From positions 1 through 12,838 of the forward strand of contig JAGQIY010001146.1 in the NCBI GenBank assembly GCA_020430865.1: 12,838 nt of DNA. Reading direction: 5' to 3'. Numbering within the stretch: position 1 is the first letter of the stretch; every line of letters starts with the position of its first letter. The position numbers and the translations under genes are program-made. The DNA comes from Myxococcales bacterium (GTDB lineage Bacteria; Myxococcota; Polyangia; Polyangiales; Polyangiaceae). Below the pieces are notes generated by a model. It made no database searches, was not told the origin of the DNA, and saw only the letters and a program-made list of their open reading frames with translations. Below, piece by piece: positions 6,743 to 12,838 of the stretch.

Positions 6743-7972
6743 CTACTCGCGGCGCAGCGCCTGGATCGGATCGAGGCGCGCAGCGCGCCGCGCCGGCAAG
6801 AAACCGAAGAACACTCCGACCACGCTGCTCGTCCCGAGGGCGATCAGGAGCGCGCGCGGCGAGACGTGCATGTCCCAGTCGAGGGCGCGCCCAGCAGCGG
6901 ACACCGCGAACGAGGCGAGGAGGGCGCCCGCGAGGCCGCCGAGCAAGCACAACAGCACTGCCTCGATCAGGAACTGGATCAGGATGTCCAGCTCACGAGC
7001 GCCGATGGCCATCCGGATGCCGATCTCTCGAGTGCGTTCGGCGACGGACACCAGCATGATGTTCATCACGCCAATTCCGCCGACCAACAGGCTCACGGCG
7101 GCCACGCTGAGCAAGAGCACCTCCAGAACACCGAACACCTTCTGCTGCATCTCGCGGAACTCTTCCTGGCTGCGGATGCGGAAGTCGTTCTCGGCGCCTT
7201 CTTGCAGGCGATGACGCTGACGCAGGATCGCCGTGGCCTCGCGCTTGACCCGATCGGGGTTGGCGCCAGGCTCGGCGCCGATCAGCAGGCGCTGCACCTG
7301 CCCGGGCGGGGTCGGCAGGAACTTCGCTCGCATCGTCGCTATGGGCAGGACCACGACGTTGTCCTGGTCTTGCCCGAACGGGCTCTGTCCCTTGGACTCC
7401 AGCACCCCCGCGATGCGCAGCGGCGTGCGCCCGAGCCGGATCACTTGACCAATGGGATCGCCGTCGGCGAACAGCTCCTTCGCCGTCGTGCTGCCGATCA
7501 GGCACAGATTGCCTCCGATGGAGTCCGCTTCGGGGGGCCAGAGCGCGCCGTCGGCGACCTTCCAGGCGCGCACCGTGAAGAAGCTCTGGTTGGTGCCGAT
7601 CACCTGCGCCGCGGTGTTGTTGTCACGAAAGCTGACCTGGTTGAAGCTCGAGAGCAGCGGCGCGGAGTAGACGACGCTGCTCGCTTCGCGCACCAGCGCC
7701 TCGCCGTCGTCCTCGGTCAGCGGTGGCAGCGAATTGCCTCGCGCGCCGCTCTGGGCAGTTTCCCTGGGGATCACCGCGAAGGCATTCTCCCCCAGGCTAT
7801 CGATGGCCCCGCTGACGGCGCGCGTGGCGCCCTCCCCGAGCGCCACGACGATGGTAACCGCGGCCACCCCGATCAGGATGCCGAACGCCGTGAGGATGGC
7901 GCGCAGGCCGCTCTTGCGCACCGCACCGACCGCGAGGCTGAACGTCGTCAGCAGGTAGCGCAGCCCCCTCAC
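6743..7972 (-). CDS. MacB-type ABC transporter permease (second copy)
   Basis: FtsX/MacB-family permease of 409 residues without a fused ATPase domain. Four membrane segments are visible: TM1 about 22-45, then a large periplasmic domain (about 46-280), then TM2 281-309, TM3 331-359 and TM4 374-393. Family signatures include GVMNIMLVSV, RTREIGIRMAIGAR and the C-terminal FGFLPARRAARLDPIQALRRE. The start is GTG, with GGGAGGGG six bases upstream. It lies 24 bases downstream of the other permease gene and is the last gene of the operon. It is clearly paralogous to the preceding permease (shared KGQSPF, VMNIMLVSV and TREIGIRMAIGAR blocks), so the two may form a heterodimer with the single ATPase. 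MacB-type pumps use mechanotransmission to export periplasmic substrates through an adaptor and outer-membrane channel. The substrate here is unknown. Confidence 0.92.
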   Translation of the reverse strand: MRGLRYLLTTFSLAVGAVRKSGLRAILTAFGILIGVAAVTIVVALGEGATRAVSGAIDSLGENAFAVIPRETAQSGARGNSLPPLTEDDGEALVREASSVVYSAPLLSSFNQVSFRDNNTAAQVIGTNQSFFTVRAWKVADGALWPPEADSIGGNLCLIGSTTAKELFADGDPIGQVIRLGRTPLRIAGVLESKGQSPFGQDQDNVVVLPIATMRAKFLPTPPGQVQRLLIGAEPGANPDRVKREATAILRQRHRLQEGAENDFRIRSQEEFREMQQKVFGVLEVLLLSVAAVSLLVGGIGVMNIMLVSVAERTREIGIRMAIGARELDILIQFLIEAVLLCLLGGLAGALLASFAVSAAGRALDWDMHVSPRALLIALGTSSVVGVFFGFLPARRAARLDPIQALRRE

Positions 7973-7996
7973 CCCCTGCCCCTCCCACGGCCCGCG

Positions 7997-9204
<1,208 letters not shown>

Positions 9205-9205
<1 letters not shown>

Positions 9206-9972
9206 CAGTCCCCCGACTCGGCCTGCGCCGCCGACTCGGGATCGGCGGAGTTCAGGCGTGCGAGCATGCGCGCCGCGCGCGCGGGCTCGAGGCTACGTTC
9301 GTCCAGCTGAATGCGGCCATCGCGCACCGTCACCACGCGTCCGGCGCAAGCCGCGATGTCGGGCTCGTGGGTTACCAGGACGACGGTCAAGCCGCGCACG
9401 CTGACCAGCTCCTGGAGCAGCGCGAGCACTTCGTAGCTCGTGCGGGTATCCAGGTTGCCAGTGGGCTCGTCCGCCAGGAGCAGCGGAGGGTCGGTGACCA
9501 GCGCGCGGGCGATGGCCACACGCTGTTGCTGGCCGCCCGAGAGCTGAGCCGGGGTGTGAGTCAGGCGATCCGCGAGGCCGACCTTGGCCAGGGCGCCGAT
9601 GGCGCGCCTCTTCCGTTCCCTTGCGGAAATACCTCGATAGACCAGCGGCAGCTCCACGTTCTCGAGCGCCGTGGTGCGCGGCAGCAGGTTGAAGCCTTGG
9701 AAGACGAAGCCGATCAGCCGGTTGCGCACGATGGCGCGCGCATCCGGAGAACGCTGCCCGACGTCGACTCCGGCGAGCGTGTAGGTGCCCCGGGTGGGAC
9801 GGTCGAGGCAGCCGAGGATGTTCATCAGCGTGCTCTTGCCGGAACCGCTCGCGCCGATGATCGCCACGAACTCTCCGGCGCCGATGCTGAGGTCGACGCC
9901 GTCCAGCGCCCGCACCACCTCGGGGCCCGTAGCGTAGTCCTTGCTGACGCCTCGGATGTCGATCAGAGCCAT
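9205..9972 (-). CDS. ABC transporter ATPase of the MacB/LolD type
   Basis: The 255-residue ATP-binding subunit powers the neighbouring permeases. All motifs are present: Walker [10 protein letters not shown] (40-48), Q-loop Gln92 in [20 protein letters not shown], signature LSGGQQQR (144-151), Walker B LLLADE with Glu169 followed by PTGNLD, and the switch His202 in VTHE. The [17 protein letters not shown] stretch and spacing are typical of the MacB/LolD/FtsE branch, used by mechanotransmission exporters rather than by importers. About 25 extra residues after the core are Ala/Glu-rich. The gene starts six bases after the adaptor stop and overlaps the next permease start by one base, so it sits in the middle of a single transcript. 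Confidence 0.95.
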
Positions 9973-9978
9973 CGCTGT

Positions 9979-11328
9979 TCAGAAGAGCTTGAAGCCCTTC
10001 TCCTGCTTGGCGTCGCGTTGTTCGACGATCACCTCGGCGCCGGGAGCGAGCTGGTCGGACTCGAGCACCGTCCACACACCATCCGTGATCCCGATGTCGA
10101 CGATCAGCTCCTTGAAGGTCTCCTGCCCGACGGGGGTCTGGGAGTCCACGACGTAGACCCTTCCCTGCTTGGCTTCGAGCGTCGTCTTCGGCACCACGGG
10201 CTTCGGGGGTTGCCCCGGCTCGCCCGCTTCCAGGGGACGAAAGCGCAAGGCGGCGTTGGGTATCGCCACGGCCCCCAGCGCCTCTCGGGTGCGAATGGTC
10301 ACCGTCGCCGTCATGCCCGGTCGGAGCTTGAGCTCTGGGTTGTCGACGTCGATCACCGCGGAGTACGTCACGACGCCCTGCACGTTGTTCGGGCTGTAGC
10401 GCACCTGACTGACCTGCCCGCCGAATTTTTCCCCAGGGAAAGCATCAACGACGACCTCCGCCTTCATCTTCTCCTCCAGACGTCCGACGTCGGCCTCGTC
10501 GATCTCTGCGAGGACCTGCATCTTGCGCAGGTCCTGCGCGATCACGAAGAGCACCGGCGCGGAGAAGCTGGCAGCCACGGTTTGCCCGGGGTCCACCGAG
10601 CGATTGATCACCACGCCGTCGATGGGCGAGTAGATCTTCGAGTAGGCGAGGGTCGTGCGGGCGCTGCTGAGTTGTGCGCGGATCTGACCGATCTGCGCGT
10701 TGGCCGCGGCCACGTCTGCCTTGGCCACGTCTCGCGTACCTTTCACTTGGTCGAGCTCGGCCTGGGACGAGAGGCCAGAATCGAACAGCTTCTGCGCGCG
10801 CTGGAGGTTGGCGTCGGCGGTGGCGAGGCTGGCCTTCGCGCGCTGCAGCGCGGCCTTCGACGCCTTCAGCTGAGCGCCGCTCTGACTGACCTGCGCGCCG
10901 TACAGCTGCGGATCGATTTCCGCAAGGAGATCACCCTTCTCGACCTTGGAGTTGAAGTCGACCAGCACCTTGACCACGCGCCCCGACACCTGCGCTCCAA
11001 CCTGGACCTCGGTGAGCGGCTTGACGTTGCCCGTCGACTGCACCTGCTCGATGACATCGCGCTTCTCCAGGGCCTTGAGCTCGAAACGGGGTTTGGGGGG
11101 AGGAGCGCCGACGGACTTGTAGACCCGGAAGGCGACGAACAGCGCCACCGCGCCGAGCACCAGCAGGCCCCGCCGCAACCAGCGCTGGACGCCCTGAGCT
11201 CGCAGCTCCCGCTCCAGCTCGCGCACTGTCTCGTCCACGGTGCCGCCGGCTGCCTCGGACTCCGTCGGCTGCGCGGTGCCCCCCGCCGCGGCGCGGGGCT
11301 CGGTCGTTTCACTCACACTCATCGTCAT
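9979..11328 (-). CDS. MacA/HlyD-family periplasmic adaptor subunit
   Basis: Membrane-fusion protein (449 residues) that links the inner-membrane ABC permease to an outer-membrane channel. A charged cytoplasmic tail of about 50 residues precedes one membrane segment (about 54-70). Next come a lipoyl half-motif (about 100-140, VSGRVVKVLVDFNSKVEKGDLLAEIDP), a coiled-coil hairpin (about 143-225, rich in Ala/Gln/Lys), the second lipoyl half (SPIDGVVINRSVDPGQTV) and a beta-barrel (about 268-345, ending LRPGMTATVTI). A C-terminal membrane-proximal domain closes the protein. The N-terminal tail is longer than in E. coli MacA. The first ATG (11328) is used; a second ATG two codons later is equally plausible. 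It is the first gene of the minus-strand exporter operon. No TolC-like gene is in the window, so the outer-membrane partner must be encoded elsewhere. Confidence 0.93.
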   Translation of the reverse strand: MTMSVSETTEPRAAAGGTAQPTESEAAGGTVDETVRELERELRAQGVQRWLRRGLLVLGAVALFVAFRVYKSVGAPPPKPRFELKALEKRDVIEQVQSTGNVKPLTEVQVGAQVSGRVVKVLVDFNSKVEKGDLLAEIDPQLYGAQVSQSGAQLKASKAALQRAKASLATADANLQRAQKLFDSGLSSQAELDQVKGTRDVAKADVAAANAQIGQIRAQLSSARTTLAYSKIYSPIDGVVINRSVDPGQTVAASFSAPVLFVIAQDLRKMQVLAEIDEADVGRLEEKMKAEVVVDAFPGEKFGGQVSQVRYSPNNVQGVVTYSAVIDVDNPELKLRPGMTATVTIRTREALGAVAIPNAALRFRPLEAGEPGQPPKPVVPKTTLEAKQGRVYVVDSQTPVGQETFKELIVDIGITDGVWTVLESDQLAPGAEVIVEQRDAKQEKGFKLF

Positions 11329-11488
11329 TCCAATCGTGGCCGTGGCGGCCCGGCTCCATAGCTAGGTCATCCTGCGCCCCACGCCCACCGTCTCGCTGGG
11401 CTCGGGCTCTTCTCCCCGGTCGTCTTCGTATTTGCTCGTGTTCCACGAAACGCCCCCACCCCAGCCCAACGAGCGGCGAACTCAGATC

Positions 11489-11503
11489 GGACCCGGAGTG
11501 TTC
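11489..11503 (-). repeat. Inverted single copy of GAACACTCCGGGTCC
   Basis: The plus strand reads GGACCCGGAGTGTTC, the exact reverse complement of the 15-base core found at 969, 991 and 1146. It lies about 10 kb from those copies, in the sigma/exporter intergenic region. Confidence 0.85.
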
Positions 11504-11564
11504 CCCTTGCCGGAGCCCGAGCGCGCCCTCCCCCGCGTAAACCTCCGAAATTCTTGTACTAGCA

Positions 11565-11626
11565 AGCACTCCGGGTGCACGCCGGAAGCAACCTGCGCGG
11601 TGTTTCCACGGCGCACCCGGAGTGCT
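11565..11626. repeat. 14-bp perfect inverted repeat made of two CACTCCGGGT cores
   Basis: AGCACTCCGGGTGC (11565-11578) is the exact reverse complement of GCACCCGGAGTGCT (11613-11626), with 34 bases between. After a two-base bulge on the left side, GCCG (11581-11584) can also pair with CGGC (11609-11612), leaving a loop of about 24 bases. The arms share the CACTCCGGGT core with the other repeats but differ in the last bases (GTGC instead of GTCC). No T-tract follows, so it is not an intrinsic terminator. Confidence 0.85.
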
Positions 11627-11877
11627 CGGCAAGGCGGAGCGCTCGCCAGGGCGAAGAAGGCACCCAAGGTTCGCGCGCGCCGACTGTCCAATCGCCTGGT
11701 GCTCAACTATCGTCAGCCGCAACCCGTTGGGAGGCCACGAAAGGGGCCACTCAAGCCCTGCGGCCATCGTCGCCAAGTGCGGAACGCCTCTCGCTCGTCT
11801 CGCTCCTCAGCGCCGCGAGCGAGGACCAGCTGGTCCATTCGGCCCGGCTCAACCTGTAACTTTGCCGGTGACCGTGC

Positions 11878-12483
11878 ATGTATCTCGCGCACAAACGCAT
11901 GCCCCAAAGGACGGATCGCGAGCTCGTCGACGCAGCCAGAGAGGGCGACGCAGAAGCGTTCGGCACCTTCGTTCGGCGACATCAGAAACGCATCTATCGT
12001 CTGGCAGCTCACATGCTGCGAGACGCTGCGGAGGCGGAGGACGTCACGCAAGATGCGTTCGTTCGCGCCTATCGGGCGTTGGACCGTTTCGACGGTCGCA
12101 GTGAGCCCTTCACGTGGCTCTACCGCATCGCCGTGAACCTCTCGCTGAACACCATTCGCTCACGCAAGACGCGGCGCACCGGGCCCAGCGTGGATGACCC
12201 GCGCGTCGAGGGCGCGATGGTCGAGACCCGTGTGACCATCGGCAACCCAGCGGAGCTCACTGCCGATCGTCAGGCGGCGCGCATGCTGGCGGAGGGCCTC
12301 GACAGCCTCAGTGAGACGCTGCGCACGACGCTGATCCTCGTGACCATCGACGGCCTGAGTCACGCCGAGGCGTCGGAGATCCTGGGCTGCCCCGAAGGCA
12401 CCGTGGCGTGGCGAGTCCACGAAGCGCGCAAGAAGCTGCAAACGTTTCTCGAGAAACGGGGTCACACCCGGGAGGCGGAGTGA
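11878..12483 (+). CDS. ECF-family RNA polymerase sigma factor (RpoE-like)
   Basis: This 201-residue alternative sigma factor has region 2 at about 24-97 (EAFGTFVRRHQKRIYRLA...AEDVTQDAFVRAYRALDRFDG...FTWLYRIAVNLSLNTIRSRK) and region 4 at about 136-190 (LDSLSETLRTTLILVTIDGL...EILGCPEGTVAWRVHEARKKL). These are the promoter -10 and -35 recognition domains. Region 3 is absent, as expected for group 4 sigma factors. The linker (about 98-135) is charged. No clear ribosome-binding site precedes the ATG at 11878; the ATG at 11899 (MPQRTDRELV) would give a more usual ECF start. The stop overlaps the next start by one base (TGATG), an arrangement often seen between an ECF sigma gene and its anti-sigma gene. 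It is divergent from the exporter operon, so control of that operon is possible but unproven. Confidence 0.93.
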   Translation: MYLAHKRMPQRTDRELVDAAREGDAEAFGTFVRRHQKRIYRLAAHMLRDAAEAEDVTQDAFVRAYRALDRFDGRSEPFTWLYRIAVNLSLNTIRSRKTRRTGPSVDDPRVEGAMVETRVTIGNPAELTADRQAARMLAEGLDSLSETLRTTLILVTIDGLSHAEASEILGCPEGTVAWRVHEARKKLQTFLEKRGHTREAE

Positions 12484-12838
12484 TGTCCGACGACGCCAAA
12501 CTCCCGGATCCCATGGAAGCACTGCTCAGCGCCTGGCCAGTGGCGCACCGACCCGAACTCGACTGGGAAGCCTTCGCAGACGCGACGGTGACTCACGCGT
12601 TCGCCGACGATCACCCCGTCGCCGACGACCTGCTCGACGCGCCACCGCTGGACCCCGAAGACGGCGAACCCAGCAAGCCTCGGCTGGCTGCGGTGCCGGC
12701 CGTCGACGATCAGGAACTCAGCCTGACCGACATCGCGAAGGCGAGCCTGGAAGACGACGACCCCGAAGAGACCCGAGAACTGGCGACGCTCGCCTTCAGT
12801 CACGCGAGCCGTGAACGGGTGAGCCGTCCGTCGTACCC
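12483..12838 (+). CDS. Acidic protein coupled to the sigma factor, candidate anti-sigma factor, 3' end outside window
   Basis: The frame opens with the ATG overlapping the sigma stop codon and stays open for 118 codons to the end of the window. The visible part, beginning MSDDAKLPDPMEALLSAWPV, holds 29 Asp/Glu against 9 Lys/Arg, with many Pro and Ala residues, and is probably largely disordered or a short helical sigma-binding segment. There is no cysteine, so the zinc-binding anti-sigma motif is absent from this part, and no membrane segment has appeared yet. Translational coupling to an ECF sigma gene is the main reason to suggest an anti-sigma or regulatory partner. If that is right, a membrane segment should follow downstream. 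The family is not recognised from the visible sequence. Confidence 0.7.
   Translation, partial: MSDDAKLPDPMEALLSAWPVAHRPELDWEAFADATVTHAFADDHPVADDLLDAPPLDPEDGEPSKPRLAAVPAVDDQELSLTDIAKASLEDDDPEETRELATLAFSHASRERVSRPSY

Larger units (their letters stand above)
11329..11877 (-). other. Divergent intergenic region between exporter operon and sigma-factor gene
   Basis: These 549 bases should carry the promoters of both the minus-strand exporter operon and the plus-strand sigma gene. I find no convincing promoter for either. GGAAC at 11781-11785 resembles an ECF -35 element but has no matching -10 at 16-17 bases. The part around 11545-11570 is locally A/T-richer. Reading frames here are short, overlap the flanking genes in the wrong frame, or run through the repeats, so I call no gene. 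Three copies of the CACTCCGGGT repeat core are present. Confidence 0.6.

Noticed and set aside
6714..6758. Possible bidirectional terminator between the convergent genes
   Set aside because: GCTGCG and CCGCG can pair with CGCGG and CGCAGC, but there is a four-base bulge, and no T-tract follows on either strand.
6811..6822. GAACACTCCGAC resembling the repeat core
   Set aside because: It matches only the first part and lies in the codons of the conserved VFFGFLPARR region of the permease, so it is most likely chance.
9367..11361. 664-codon open frame on the plus strand, opposite the adaptor and ATPase genes
   Set aside because: Same kind of artefact: it is antisense to motif-bearing genes and its composition is His/Arg/Leu/Asp-biased.
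11432..12136. 234-codon open frame in the intergenic region running into the sigma gene
   Set aside because: It overlaps the sigma gene by about 260 bases in another frame, passes through the repeat copies and shows no recognisable domain.

Overview
The window is high-GC DNA, with most third codon positions G or C. It carries Ser/Thr kinases of the bacterial Hanks type, Ala/Ser/Cys low-complexity proteins, an ECF sigma factor and long spurious antisense reading frames. This combination suggests a large-genome delta-proteobacterial lineage, most likely Myxococcota (Polyangiales-like). The assignment is inferred from style and was not tested by any search.

Layout. (1) 1-888: the 3' part of a gene for a very cysteine-rich protein built on C-x-G-x tetrapeptides, closed by a strong intrinsic terminator at 911-945. 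(2) 960-1230: several copies of a short repeat (GAACACTCCGGGTCC) leading into, and perhaps translated as part of, a Ser/Thr protein kinase with a C-terminal membrane anchor. (3) 2544-3656: an Mrp/ApbC-type iron-sulfur carrier ATPase. (4) 3799-5679: a protein with about five S1 RNA-binding domains behind a long Ala/Glu and Lys/Arg-rich tail. It is preceded by a promoter-like element overlapping a perfect palindrome and followed by a terminator. (5) 5923-6723: a membrane-anchored secreted protein of unknown function with a three-fold internal motif. (6) 11328-6743, minus strand: a tight four-gene operon for a MacAB-like exporter, in the order periplasmic adaptor, ATPase, permease, second permease. 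(7) 11329-11877: a 549-base divergent intergenic region holding three more copies of the short repeat, two of them as a 14-bp inverted repeat. (8) 11878-12838: an RpoE-like ECF sigma factor overlapping by one base the start of an acidic protein that runs off the window, possibly its anti-sigma partner.

How the genes work together. The exporter operon is the only clear multi-gene machine here: adaptor, ATPase and two different MacB-type permeases. No outer-membrane channel gene is present. The sigma factor is divergent from the operon and could control it, but no promoter evidence shows this. Kinase, Mrp and S1 genes look like separately transcribed neighbours. The least explained elements are the Cys tetrapeptide protein, the dispersed GAACACTCCGGGTCC repeat family, and the three-fold GD-H motif protein.
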